Shown: positions 15,780 to 24,758 of the stretch, piece after piece
Layout: every line of letters starts with the position of its first letter
How positions within the stretch are numbered: position 1 is the first letter of the stretch
From: SOIA01 sp964346585
GTDB lineage: Bacteria; Acidobacteriota; Aminicenantia; Aminicenantales; Aminicenantaceae
Assembly (NCBI GenBank): GCA_964346585.1
Contig: CAYFVQ010000175.1
Coordinates: 1 to 64,000 of the forward strand
Reading direction: 5' to 3'
DNA: 64,000 nucleotides
Program-made: the position numbers and the translations under genes
The notes under the pieces: generated by a model
Database searches by the model: none
What the model was told of the DNA's origin: nothing
Seen by the model: the letters and a program-made list of their open reading frames with translations, nothing else

Positions 15780-16871
15780 TTAAACAAACACAAATCTTCG
15801 CATTTTGACGTTGAGGACGAGTGAAACTCCCAAATAATTGGCGAGAAGAGAAGAGCCTCCGTAACTGAGCAGAGGTAAGGGAGTCCCTGTTATGGGAAAA
15901 AGGCCAATGACCATCATTACATTGATAAAAAATTGGAAGGTAATCATTACCGCGACCAGAAAAACGATGTAAATTCCTGCCCTGTCTTGAGACTGCCCGA
16001 CGGATTGATACAATCTGTACAGGAAGGCAAAGTAGCTCATCAAGGCAAGAACAACACCCAGGAATCCGAATTCTTCTCCAACAACTGAAAATATGAAATC
16101 CGTATGCCGCGCAGGCAAGAATCTGAGCTGGCTTTGCGTTCCTTTTCTAAATCCCTTTCCTAAAAACCCACCAGAACCGATGGCGATCTTCGACTGCAGG
16201 ATATGATAGCCTGAGCCGAGAGGATCCTTGCTTGGAGAGATGAGTGTAGTCAGTCTTTTTTTCTGGTATTCTTTTAGCCCAAAATTCCAGCCGATCACAC
16301 CAATAATCATGGTCACAATCAATATATAGACGAATGTTTTCCTGTTTATCCCGGCGAGAATGAGCGCACCCAAGAAAATGGGCACATAGCTCAAAGCCGT
16401 TCCTAGATCTGGCTGCAACGCCACCAAGAAAACTGGGATTGCGGTGACTGCGCCACTCAAAAATCCTTTTTTCCAGGAAACGTAATCTTGTCTGAACTTA
16501 GAAAAGAGAGAAGCCATGAGAATGATGAGAACTATCTTTGTCAACTCAGAAGGCTGGAATTGAAGAAACGAGAGACGGTACCAACTCTTGGCTCCAGCCA
16601 CAAATTTACCGAAAAGCAAAACTCCCACAAGAGCCAACATGGCGAGAATATACAAATATGCAGAAAAAGAGACCAATGCCTTATAATCCACTGAGAGAAG
16701 AAGGAAAAGAGCGATCATACTGACAACTATCCATATCATCTGTCTTAAATAATAATTTCCTGGAAGATAGTGTGAACTGCTGTAAATGAAGGCCAGGCCA
16801 ATTATTGAGTTCAAGAGCAATAAGCTGATGAGAATCCAATCGATGTGCTTCAGAAGGCTTCTATCTATCAT
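15780..16871 (-). CDS. rodA: RodA, SEDS-family peptidoglycan polymerase
   Basis: This 363-residue polytopic membrane protein (about 10 helices) carries the SEDS signatures SSSHYLPGNYYLRQMIW near the N-terminus, a central LQPDLGTAL and a C-terminal GLFPITGTPLPLLSYGGSS. RodA polymerises glycan strands for cell elongation with PBP2. I take the ATG at 16871, which overlaps the end of mrdA by 11 bases and is preceded by AGGAAG. An upstream in-frame start would add 31 unrelated residues. It is last in the mreBCD-mrdA-rodA operon. Confidence 0.95.
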   Translation of the reverse strand: MIDRSLLKHIDWILISLLLLNSIIGLAFIYSSSHYLPGNYYLRQMIWIVVSMIALFLLLSVDYKALVSFSAYLYILAMLALVGVLLFGKFVAGAKSWYRLSFLQFQPSELTKIVLIILMASLFSKFRQDYVSWKKGFLSGAVTAIPVFLVALQPDLGTALSYVPIFLGALILAGINRKTFVYILIVTMIIGVIGWNFGLKEYQKKRLTTLISPSKDPLGSGYHILQSKIAIGSGGFLGKGFRKGTQSQLRFLPARHTDFIFSVVGEEFGFLGVVLALMSYFAFLYRLYQSVGQSQDRAGIYIVFLVAVMITFQFFINVMMVIGLFPITGTPLPLLSYGGSSLLANYLGVSLVLNVKMRRFVFV

Positions 16872-18705
16872 ATTTCTTCCTGTATAAATTAAACAATCTC
16901 CTTGCGAGAGGGGCGGCCGTGGCGCCTCCCATTCCCCCATATTCGACGAGAACAGTGACAACAATCTCTGGGCTCTCTCTCGGTGCGAATCCCGTAAACC
17001 ACGAGTGTGTTTTCACTTCTTCTTCCTCTTCTTCTCCTTCCTCTACTTTTTTCTCCTCCTCGGCCTCTTCTGATTTATCTTCACTGATCACCTGAGTTGA
17101 ACCTGTCTTTCCACAGACGTCATAACCAGATACGTTTGCCGCCCATGCTGTGCCTTGATCATTCACAGCTTCCCACATTCCCTGTATGACCTTTTCGAAA
17201 ATGGATGGATCGATGTTCACTATTTGACTGCTCAGGATGCTGTATCCTCTGCCACTCTCTCCCCCTTTACCGGATATTGATTTAAGTAGATGTGGGATCA
17301 CATGGATCCCTCTATTGGCAATAAGAGCCGTATGGGCAGCAATCTGGATAGGAGTCACAAGCATGAAGCTTTGGCCGATAGAAACAGAAATCGTTTCCCC
17401 CTTTTGCCATGGCTCTTTCTTGGCTTTTATCTTCCACTGGGGATCAGGGACCAATCCGTCTTTTTCTCCGGGTAAATCAATCCCTGTTTTTGCTCCCAAT
17501 CCAAGCATTCGTGCGTAGCGGGATATCTCTTCGATTCCCAGTTCTTTCCCTACATTATAAAAATATATGTTACAGGAATGCCGTATAGCCTCATAAAAAC
17601 CCATTTTTCCGTGTCCCTCTTCACGCCAGCAGGAAAAGGGATGATTATAAATCGTCGTTTCACCCCGGCAGATAAAGGTATCTTCTTCAGTGATGATTCC
17701 CGAATCAAGAGCTCCCAAGGCCATGACCAATTTAAAGACGGAACCGGGTGAATACAGTCCTCCGATGGCTCGATTCAGCAACGGAAACTCAGGGCTGTTC
17801 ACTAAATCAAGCCATTCTTCGGAAGTAAACCGGTTGATGAATTTATTCGGATCAAAATTGGGATAACTGGCTAAAGCCAATATCTCTCCATTCCGCACAT
17901 CCAGAACGATTATCGCTCCTTCTGTTCCTTCCAGCATCTCTTCAGCCTCTTCCTGAAGGTTGAAATCTAAGGTTGTTGTCAGATCTTGCCCCTTAAGGGG
18001 TTCACGTCTGTCGAGTTCTTCTCTCCCCCTTCCTAAACTGTCCACAACCTCAACGAGTTGACCGGGATTCCCCACTAAAGCCGTTTCATATTGTTTCTCT
18101 ATTCCGGTCTTCCCCACCATGTCTCCCAGGCGTCTCTGTTCATAAACATCCCTTTTCATCTCTTCGGGTGAGAGCTCCTGCAAATATCCGATGACATGGG
18201 CGGCCAAACTCTCGAAGGGATAGAATCTTTTTGGCTCTGATTGGAGAACTAATTCGGGAAGCTCTAATTTTCTGGCCTCAATCAGTGCCACTTCTTCAAA
18301 GGTAAGGTTTTCCTTCACGACAATCGGCCTGAAAAGCGGCAAGGATTCATATTTCTTTATTCTTTCTTTTAAAACACGCTCTTCGATATTAAGAAGTCGT
18401 GCAATTCGACGACAGGATTGATCATAATCCTCACAATTTTCTCTGATGAGAGATACTCTGAAAGAGGCAGTATTATTAGCCAGAATAATCCCCTCTCTAT
18501 CAAAGACTAATCCCCGTTGATAAGGCAGAGAGATCTCCCTCATCCTGTTCGCCTCTGACTTCTCCCAGTATTCTTCATGTTCGAGGACCTGCACTTTCCA
18601 GAAATTCAGTATTAAAAAAATGAAGAATACCACCACAAGGATAAAAACTAATTTAACTCTTTTTAAAACCGGAAAAAGGTCTTCGTAAATTTTTTCTTGT
18701 TTCAT
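16861..18705 (-). CDS. mrdA: penicillin-binding protein 2 (transpeptidase)
   Basis: This protein of about 614 residues has one N-terminal membrane helix (about 20-40), a dimerisation domain and a transpeptidase domain. The three active-site motifs are present: SVFK (nucleophile Ser322), SCN (377-379) and KTG (533-535). It cross-links peptidoglycan during elongation with RodA. An unusual acidic insertion of about 24 residues (about 542-565, almost all Glu, Lys, Asp and Ser) follows KTG, directly before HSWFTGFAP. The ATG at 18705 is chosen; a TTG at 18717 would overlap the mreD stop. Confidence 0.94.
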   Translation of the reverse strand: MKQEKIYEDLFPVLKRVKLVFILVVVFFIFLILNFWKVQVLEHEEYWEKSEANRMREISLPYQRGLVFDREGIILANNTASFRVSLIRENCEDYDQSCRRIARLLNIEERVLKERIKKYESLPLFRPIVVKENLTFEEVALIEARKLELPELVLQSEPKRFYPFESLAAHVIGYLQELSPEEMKRDVYEQRRLGDMVGKTGIEKQYETALVGNPGQLVEVVDSLGRGREELDRREPLKGQDLTTTLDFNLQEEAEEMLEGTEGAIIVLDVRNGEILALASYPNFDPNKFINRFTSEEWLDLVNSPEFPLLNRAIGGLYSPGSVFKLVMALGALDSGIITEEDTFICRGETTIYNHPFSCWREEGHGKMGFYEAIRHSCNIYFYNVGKELGIEEISRYARMLGLGAKTGIDLPGEKDGLVPDPQWKIKAKKEPWQKGETISVSIGQSFMLVTPIQIAAHTALIANRGIHVIPHLLKSISGKGGESGRGYSILSSQIVNIDPSIFEKVIQGMWEAVNDQGTAWAANVSGYDVCGKTGSTQVISEDKSEEAEEEKKVEEGEEEEEEVKTHSWFTGFAPRESPEIVVTVLVEYGGMGGATAAPLARRLFNLYRKKYDR

Positions 18706-18713
18706 TGTTCGAC

Positions 18714-19199
18714 TCAATATTTGTTCTTTTTTATTTTTCTCAAGATAAAAAATAAAATGCTACCCAGGAAAGCGGTGATTAAAGGCTGAAACAATATCAA
18801 ACCGCCTCCTGTATCCAGAGTCTCCGGGATAATAAAAGAAAAGAGCAGAACCCACAAAACAAGTTCAAAGCTGAGCAGCAGGAGAAGAAAGAAGAAGTTG
18901 CGCAGCGGAGGTTGGACATCGATCTTTTTGGAAATGTACCCAGCCAAAAACCCGGAAATCGTTTTCGCCAGGCCGGCGACTCCGTAGACTCCAAAAGAAA
19001 AATAATCCTGGAGAAGACCGCAGCCAGCCCCCAAGCAGGAGCCAAAGATCTCCCCTTTTTCAACAGCAAAATAGAAAACGACAAGACTGAACACATTAAA
19101 GAAAAGAAGGGAAAAAGGAGAAATCCTGCTAAAAATTGTGTAGAAGAGAAAAGCCACTAATATTCCGATAGCGACTCGTATAAAATCTTTCATCCTCAT
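18714..19199 (-). CDS. mreD: rod shape-determining protein MreD
   Basis: This 161-residue hydrophobic protein has about five membrane segments and the MreD-like features GAGCGLLQDYFSFGVYGVAGL (family: GLLxDxxSGxxxG) and a C-terminal Phe-rich helix. It is a membrane component of the elongasome that bridges MreC and the RodA/PBP2 pair. Sequence conservation in this family is low, so the call leans on topology and position between mreC and mrdA. Its ATG overlaps the mreC stop (TAATG), and its stop lies 8 bases before mrdA. Confidence 0.9.
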   Translation of the reverse strand: MRMKDFIRVAIGILVAFLFYTIFSRISPFSLLFFNVFSLVVFYFAVEKGEIFGSCLGAGCGLLQDYFSFGVYGVAGLAKTISGFLAGYISKKIDVQPPLRNFFFLLLLLSFELVLWVLLFSFIIPETLDTGGGLILFQPLITAFLGSILFFILRKIKKNKY

Positions 19200-20047
19200 T
19201 AATCCTTGAATAACTCCTTAGGATCCTTCATGATGACAGCGATCTGGTCCAAAAAACGAAAATCAAAATAAGGTTCAACAATAATGTGTTTGTGGAGTGA
19301 TGCGTCCGATGCGATCAAAAGAATTCTGCCAACTCTGAGCCCTAAAGGGTAAATCCGGTCGTAGCCTGATGTGAAGACATCCTCACCTTCGGATATTTCT
19401 TCCAGAGTGGTCGTTGCCAGAACATACTGCATAAGGCATTGGCCTTTCCCATCTCCCTCAAGGATTCCCTGAACCCTATTTATTTGAGTGAACACGCTGA
19501 TTCCGCTTTCATTGTCTGTAATCAACTGAACCCGGGCTTCTTTGAGTGAGATAGAATCAATGACTCGTCCCACTAAATTGCCGTTCTTATCCAGAACGAC
19601 CATGTTTTTCTTAATCCCATCCAATGTCCCTCTATTGATGATAACGGATTTATGGTAGTTGCTCGGGTCGAGTCCGATGACTTGAGCCGGCAAGATATTT
19701 TCATGCAGAGCCAAAAGATTTTCCTCAATTTCCTTCTCGCTCCGGAACCTCTGAAGGGCATTTCGGAGGAGATTGTTTTCCTGTCGGAGATAAAAAATCT
19801 CTTCTTTCATTTCTTCATTTTGATTCTGAACATTCCTGAGATGAAAATAATTTTTCCAGACATTCCCGATGCCCTTGAAGAAAGAAAGAATCCCATGCCG
19901 AATGGGAGAAAAGACTGAAAAGACTGACTTTTCAAAAACACTCGCCTTTTCACCTAACGGAACTTGCATGGAGATCAAGAGGAAGTGGAAAAAGATTAAA
20001 GCTATGAGTATTGTGATATTTTTTCTTTCTTTCAGGAAAAAAGGCAT
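19199..20047 (-). CDS. mreC: rod shape-determining protein MreC
   Basis: The product has 282 residues: a short cytoplasmic start, one membrane helix (about 11-27), a periplasmic coiled coil (about 65-110, NQNEEMKEEIFYLRQENNLL) and a beta-rich MreC core. The core contains AQVIGLDPSNYHKSVIINRG and GLRVGRILLI. MreC organises PBP2/RodA on the periplasmic side. The gene lies 15 bases after mreB and overlaps mreD, so the operon is tightly coupled. Confidence 0.94.
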   Translation of the reverse strand: MPFFLKERKNITILIALIFFHFLLISMQVPLGEKASVFEKSVFSVFSPIRHGILSFFKGIGNVWKNYFHLRNVQNQNEEMKEEIFYLRQENNLLRNALQRFRSEKEIEENLLALHENILPAQVIGLDPSNYHKSVIINRGTLDGIKKNMVVLDKNGNLVGRVIDSISLKEARVQLITDNESGISVFTQINRVQGILEGDGKGQCLMQYVLATTTLEEISEGEDVFTSGYDRIYPLGLRVGRILLIASDASLHKHIIVEPYFDFRFLDQIAVIMKDPKELFKD

Positions 20048-20062
20048 GAAACTAAAAAAGGC

Positions 20063-21094
20063 TTAAATTAAAGAAATCTTTTTTAAAAGGTCTAAATCGT
20101 CAAGCAACTTGCCGGCACCAAGGACAACTGTGGTCAAAGGATCTTCTGTAATAAAAACGGGCAACTTGGTTTCCTCTCTAATGCGCTTATCCAAATTCTT
20201 GAGGAGAGCTCCTCCTCCTGTGAGGATAATGCCTCGGTCAATGATGTCAGCAGAAAGCTCAGGAGGTGTTTTTTCAAGAGAAACGCGGATGGCATCGATA
20301 ATAGACGAAACAACATCTTCAAGCGCTTCTCTGATTTCCTGGTCATCTATAATAAGAGTTTTCGGAATCCCCTCTCCTAAATCTCTTCCCTTTATCTCAA
20401 TGGATACTGGTTCATCCAACGGATAAGCCGAACCTATCTGTATTTTCAATTGTTCTGCACTTCGTTCTCCGATGAGCAGGTTATACTTTCTTTTAAGGTA
20501 TTGGATGATGGCTTCGTCCATCTCATTTCCGGCTATTCTGATGGAATGATTAAACACGATTCCATTCATGGAGATAACTGCGATGTCGGTCGTTCCTCCC
20601 CCGATGTCCACTATCATATTTCCTGTCGGCTCTGAAATAGGAAGGTCGGCTCCGACTGAAGCTGCCACTGGCTGCTGTACCAGAAACACTTCAGAAGCTT
20701 TGGCCCGCATGGCCACATCCTTAACGGCACGCCTCTCAACTTGAGTAATTCCTGTGGGTATTCCTATAACTATTCTTGGCCTCACTAAAAACATGCGGCT
20801 GTTTGTGGATTGCTTAATAAAAAAATCAAGCATCTTTTCCGCCATCTCAAAATCTGCAATAACGCCATCTCTCATAGGCTTGATGGCCAAGACGTCAGCT
20901 GGGGTTTTTCCAAGCATATCTTTTGCCCGAGTTCCGACAGCTTCCACCTTCCCCGATTGCTTGTTGACGACGACGATTGATGGCTCTTGAACGACAATTC
21001 CTTTTCCTTTCAGAAAAACTAATGTATTCGCCGTTCCCAGGTCTATCGCTAAATCGCAAAGCAGTCTGTCTTTGAGGGAATTCATCAAACTCAT
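20063..21094 (-). CDS. mreB: rod shape-determining protein MreB (bacterial actin)
   Basis: This 343-residue actin-fold ATPase has the phosphate-1 loop DLAIDLGTANTLVFLKGKG, the phosphate-2 motif VDIGGGTTDIAVIS and the adenosine motif GIILTGGGALLKNL. MreB filaments position the wall-elongation machinery, so the organism is predicted to be rod-shaped or at least to grow by lateral elongation. The ATG at 21094 has AAGGAGAG upstream; a longer in-frame start at 21130 would place the predicted promoter inside the gene. First gene of the mreBCD-mrdA-rodA operon. Confidence 0.97.
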   Translation of the reverse strand: MSLMNSLKDRLLCDLAIDLGTANTLVFLKGKGIVVQEPSIVVVNKQSGKVEAVGTRAKDMLGKTPADVLAIKPMRDGVIADFEMAEKMLDFFIKQSTNSRMFLVRPRIVIGIPTGITQVERRAVKDVAMRAKASEVFLVQQPVAASVGADLPISEPTGNMIVDIGGGTTDIAVISMNGIVFNHSIRIAGNEMDEAIIQYLKRKYNLLIGERSAEQLKIQIGSAYPLDEPVSIEIKGRDLGEGIPKTLIIDDQEIREALEDVVSSIIDAIRVSLEKTPPELSADIIDRGIILTGGGALLKNLDKRIREETKLPVFITEDPLTTVVLGAGKLLDDLDLLKKISLI

Positions 21095-21120
21095 TTCGGT
21101 GCCTCTCCTTGTACAGCATT

Positions 21121-21149
21121 TATTTAGCACAATTTCCCCATTGACGCAA
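21121..21149 (-). promoter_or_regulatory. promoter of the mre operon
   Basis: On the minus strand, TTGCGT (21144-21149), 17 bases, TAAATA (21121-21126) preceded by TGC (extended -10). This gives a leader of about 20 bases to the mreB ATG. Confidence 0.5.
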
Positions 21150-21220
21150 ATAAAAAAAATGAACGAGGCTTGAGGCTGAACTCTGAAACGGGGCCAATGC
21201 GCTTCGTTTTGGAGTCAGAA

Positions 21221-21299
21221 CTTGAAAGTTAATTAGGATCAGGCTTTGGCGAGACAAATCAGGGATAGGTCTTGAAAGTTATTTGTAGTCAGGCTTTGA
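21221..21299 (+). repeat. imperfect direct repeat between mreB and the OPT gene
   Basis: CTTGAAAGTTAATTAGGATC (21221) and CTTGAAAGTTATTTGTAGTC (21271) each continue into CAGGCTTTG, giving two 29-base units 50 bases apart. They sit in the 434-base divergent region between mreB and the OPT gene. The rest of that region is unremarkable except for the two promoters. Confidence 0.5.
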
Positions 21300-21498
21300 C
21301 TATTATGATATTCACTAGACAAGAGGCAACGTTAACGCCTGCTTTTGAGATTAAACCCGCTCTAATATGTCACACCGTCACTTGGAATCATCACTGACAA
21401 GGCCTGCCCCCTGAATTTTTACGCAAAAGCCGGGCCCCGATTGCTTCCATCTCATCCGGTTTCAAAATCTTAATCATCAATACCGATTTTATTTTTCC

Positions 21499-21529
21499 TT
21501 GACTTTTTCTTCTGTAAAAAATATATAAT
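21499..21529 (+). promoter_or_regulatory. sigma70-type promoter for the second OPT transporter
   Basis: TTGACT (21499-21504), a 19-base spacer and TATAAT (21524-21529), 36 bases upstream of the ATG, which also has a GAGGAGG ribosome binding site. Confidence 0.55.
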
Positions 21530-21564
21530 CAAAAAACGTCTAGTAATGACATGAGGAGGTCATC

Positions 21565-23580
21565 ATGAGCAATGGAGCCTACAAGCCTTATGTTCCCCCC
21601 GAACAATCCATGAAAGAAATATCTTTTAAGGCCATATTTCTGGGAATCATTATGGCCATTGTGCTGGGCGCTGCGAACGCCTATTTAGGTCTTCTTGTTG
21701 GAATGACAGTTGCGGCCACCTTTCCGGCCGCAGTCATTGCCATGGCAGTGCTGCGCCCGCTTAAAGGAACAATTCTTGAGGAAAATTTGGCCCGAACTAC
21801 CGGAGCCGTTGGAGAGGCCCTGGCGGCCGGAGCGATCTTCACTATCCCTGCCTTTCTTCTTGTCAGGATAGAAGGCCAGCCCCTTTGGGAGAAATTCGAT
21901 CTCTTCAAATCGTCCCTCCTCATGCTGGTTGGAGGAATCCTCGGAGTTCTGCTCATCATCCTTGTCCGGCGCACTCTCGTTGAGGATGCCGATCTGCCTT
22001 TTCCAGAAAGCACGGCTTGCGCAGAGATGGTCAAGACTGGTCAGAAAGGCGGTTCACAAGCCGCCTACATGTTCTGGGCCATGGGATTGGGAGGACTTGT
22101 CGAATTCTTCACTAATTCGAGTGGACTCCAGTTCATCAAACCCTATGCTCAAAAAGTATTCAGTATTCCTGGCCTCTCTCGCATCACTTACCTCGATAGT
22201 GATAATGTTGAAGTCGCCAAAAGTGGTTCAATCAAAGGGAGAATGTTCGTAGAAACGCCGGCAGCCAATGCGGCCATGACCGGAGTCGGGTACATCATCG
22301 GGCCCAAGCTTGCCGCTCTCACCTTTTCCGGTGGGGTGCTGGGATGGCTCTTCCTGATGCCCATTCTCCTTTTTATCAGCGGAGACTTGGGTGAGATCGT
22401 ATCTGGTTTTGATGGAAACTGGACAGACATGGCCGTCTCCGCCTATAACTCCCAAGTCAAGCCCATTGCCGTCGGAGCCATGCTCGTCGGCGCCTTCTTC
22501 ACACTGTTTAAAATGCGACAAAGCCTCATCACAGGAATCGGTCGCTCCATTGCTGATGTTAAAAAAGTGAGTGCAGGAGGCCCCTCAGAAACGATCCGAA
22601 CCGACAAAGACCTGCCTTTTCCTTCTATCATAATAGCCATTATCGCCCTGATCATCCCGATGGTCTTTCTCTACAATGTGTTTACGAAAAGCATGGGATC
22701 ATCTCTCGTAGCAACACTAGTCATGATCGTCATGGGCCTTCTATTTGCAGCTGTGGCCGGATACCTTGTGGGTATTATCGGCTCCTCTTCCAACCCGATT
22801 TCCGGTCTGACTCTCACCTCTCTGCTCATCGCGGCCTTGATGATGGTCCTGATGGGACAAAGAGGAGCCCCGGGAATCGCGGCTGTCATAGGTGTAGCTG
22901 CGATTGTCTGCTGCGTGGCTGGTGTGGCCGGAGACATGATCCAGGATTGGAAGGTCGGGCATATTCTCGGCGGAACTCCCTGGCGCATGCAGATCGGAGG
23001 AATGATCGGTGTCGTGGCAGCGGCCTTAACATTGACTTTCGCCCTCCAACTATTCCACAGCACAAAAGGGATTGGGAGTGATGCTCTCCCCGCGCCTCAG
23101 GCCAATCTGATGGCCATGATGGCTCAGGGAATTGTCGGAGGAGAGATGGCCTGGCCTCTGGTGATTGCAGGCATGCTGATGGGAATCGGCCTGATCCTCA
23201 TCGGCTCTCCATCCCCGATGATCATCGCTGTGGGAATGTATCTTCCTTTTCGAGCCACAGCCTGTATCTTCTTCGGAGGAGTCATCAAATACTTCCTGGA
23301 TAGAGCTGTAGCTAAGAAAAATCCAACAGCCAAAGGGAAAGAGATAGTCGAAAACATAGGTCTTTTGATTGCCTCGGGGCTGATAGCTGGTCAGGCTCTG
23401 ATGGGAATCGTGACCTCAGGAATCGAAGCTCTGAAGGAAAAGATCAGGCTTCCCGAAGTCTGGGGAACCGAATGGCTGGGTCTTTTGATTTTCTTTATCC
23501 TCGGATTCATCCTGATCTATTTCCCCTATAAAAAAATGATCGCTTCGGGTGAAACCGGAGCTTCATCCGGAGAAAAATAA
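21565..23580 (+). CDS. OPT family oligopeptide transporter
   Basis: This 671-residue polytopic membrane protein starts MSNGAYKPYVPPEQSMKEIS, a soluble head also seen in the paralogue at 5111. Family blocks include GAANAYLGLLVGMTVAATFP, a SSSNPISGLT segment, GVAGDMIQDWKVGHILGGTP and PAPQANLMAMMAQGIVGG. The two window copies are paralogues but clearly diverged. OPT carriers import oligopeptides with protons. A PqqD-like gene follows after 39 bases and may be co-transcribed. Confidence 0.92.
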   Translation: MSNGAYKPYVPPEQSMKEISFKAIFLGIIMAIVLGAANAYLGLLVGMTVAATFPAAVIAMAVLRPLKGTILEENLARTTGAVGEALAAGAIFTIPAFLLVRIEGQPLWEKFDLFKSSLLMLVGGILGVLLIILVRRTLVEDADLPFPESTACAEMVKTGQKGGSQAAYMFWAMGLGGLVEFFTNSSGLQFIKPYAQKVFSIPGLSRITYLDSDNVEVAKSGSIKGRMFVETPAANAAMTGVGYIIGPKLAALTFSGGVLGWLFLMPILLFISGDLGEIVSGFDGNWTDMAVSAYNSQVKPIAVGAMLVGAFFTLFKMRQSLITGIGRSIADVKKVSAGGPSETIRTDKDLPFPSIIIAIIALIIPMVFLYNVFTKSMGSSLVATLVMIVMGLLFAAVAGYLVGIIGSSSNPISGLTLTSLLIAALMMVLMGQRGAPGIAAVIGVAAIVCCVAGVAGDMIQDWKVGHILGGTPWRMQIGGMIGVVAAALTLTFALQLFHSTKGIGSDALPAPQANLMAMMAQGIVGGEMAWPLVIAGMLMGIGLILIGSPSPMIIAVGMYLPFRATACIFFGGVIKYFLDRAVAKKNPTAKGKEIVENIGLLIASGLIAGQALMGIVTSGIEALKEKIRLPEVWGTEWLGLLIFFILGFILIYFPYKKMIASGETGASSGEK

Positions 23581-23619
23581 AACTCAGCAAGAAAAATAAA
23601 AAACTGAATCCAACCGATT

Positions 23620-23976
23620 GTGAAGAAGAGCAGAGACGAAAAGCCAGAGATTAACCTTTTAGAGCTCATCCCAGTCAGAAACATCGAGTGGGAGAAATCA
23701 GAAGAGGATCTAATTATCCTCCTCAAGCCTAAATTCACGCATCCCTTTTTTAAAAAACATATACTTCCTCGTCTGAAACACCCCTTTTACAAGGTCAAGC
23801 TTGATGACGTGGGGAGTTTTGTCTGGGAATGGTGTGATGGCAAGAAAACAGTGAAAGAAATTGCTCAAGGCTTGAAGGGAAAATTCGGAGAAAAGGTCGA
23901 ACCACTGCATAACCGCCTGGCTCTTTTTCTCCAGAATCTCGAGAAAAATCGCTTCATCTACTTCAAAGACCTGTAA
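23620..23976 (+). CDS. PqqD-like (RRE-fold) protein
   Basis: This 118-residue protein has a C-terminal PqqD-type region (about 55-118), with KVKLDDVGSFVWEWCDGKKT followed by VKEIAQGLKGKFG and a final helix-strand RFIYFKDL. PqqD-fold proteins bind precursor peptides of ribosomal peptide natural products (RiPPs) and hand them to radical SAM enzymes. Many orphan members occur without a known peptide. A basic N-terminal extension (HPFFKKHILPRLKHPFYK) precedes the fold. The GTG start lacks a good ribosome binding site. It lies downstream of an OPT peptide transporter. No RiPP radical SAM gene or obvious precursor is nearby. Confidence 0.75.
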   Translation: MKKSRDEKPEINLLELIPVRNIEWEKSEEDLIILLKPKFTHPFFKKHILPRLKHPFYKVKLDDVGSFVWEWCDGKKTVKEIAQGLKGKFGEKVEPLHNRLALFLQNLEKNRFIYFKDL

Positions 23977-23979
23977 TAT

Positions 23980-24181
23980 GGGGACGTTCCCCAATAATAT
24001 GGGGACGTTCCCCAAGGTACCACCCTATCTTCATTTTGAGTGATGTTAAAAAGCCATCTTGGCAAAATAAGGTGGTACCTTGGGGAACGTCCCCATAAAC
24101 TCCATTTTAGCCATCCGTTTATAGAAATATGTGATGCGGATGAAATTATTGGGCTAAGGTGGTACCTTGGGGAACGTCCCC
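23980..24181. repeat. GGGGACGTTCCCC-type REP/MITE cluster
   Basis: Four units: a short GGGGACGTTCCCCA at 23980, a 24-base arm at 24001-24024, its reverse complement at 24071-24094 and another copy of that reverse complement at 24158-24181. Unit spacing and arm sequence match the other two clusters. It separates the PqqD-like gene from def. Confidence 0.8.
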
Positions 24182-24245
24182 ATAGATTAACAATTGAACA
24201 AACGGTTAATATCCTTTAGAATAAAAATCTTAAATCTGAAGAAAA

Positions 24246-24758
24246 ATGCCTATACTCGAAATTATTAAATACGGAAATTCCACACTGGTTAAGAGAGCCG
24301 ATGAAATAAAAACCATTGATAAAGAGATCGAGGAACTGGCTCAAAACATGATTCAAACCATGCATGCAGCTCCTGGTATAGGATTGGCGGCTCCCCAAGT
24401 CAACGTGAGTAAAAGGCTGATAACCATCGACCTGTCAGTAGGAGAAAGAAGCGAGGATTTGATCATTCTCATAAATCCCGAGCTCATCATCCAAGAAGGA
24501 GAGATTATCCTGGAAGAAGGCTGTCTGTCGGTCCCTGACGTCAATGAGAAAGTGACCAGGCCATCCCGTGTGGTCGTGAAGGGTTTGGATTTAGAAGGAA
24601 AAGAACAAATCATCGAAGCGGAAGGTACTCTTGCCAGAGTCTTTTGTCATGAGATCGACCACTTGAACGGAAAGCTTTTTTTTGAAAATCTATCTCCACT
24701 CAAGAAAGATATAATCAAAAAAAAGCTGAAAAAACGGGCCCCAACGGACAAGATTTGA
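24246..24758 (+). CDS. def: peptide deformylase
   Basis: This 170-residue metalloenzyme has the three family motifs: GIGLAAPQ (44-51), EGCLS with ligand Cys93, and HEIDH (135-139) with two ligand histidines and the catalytic Glu. It removes the formyl group from nascent proteins. Its stop overlaps the start of fmt (TGATG), the common def-fmt pairing of formylation and deformylation genes. Confidence 0.96.
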   Translation: MPILEIIKYGNSTLVKRADEIKTIDKEIEELAQNMIQTMHAAPGIGLAAPQVNVSKRLITIDLSVGERSEDLIILINPELIIQEGEIILEEGCLSVPDVNEKVTRPSRVVVKGLDLEGKEQIIEAEGTLARVFCHEIDHLNGKLFFENLSPLKKDIIKKKLKKRAPTDKI

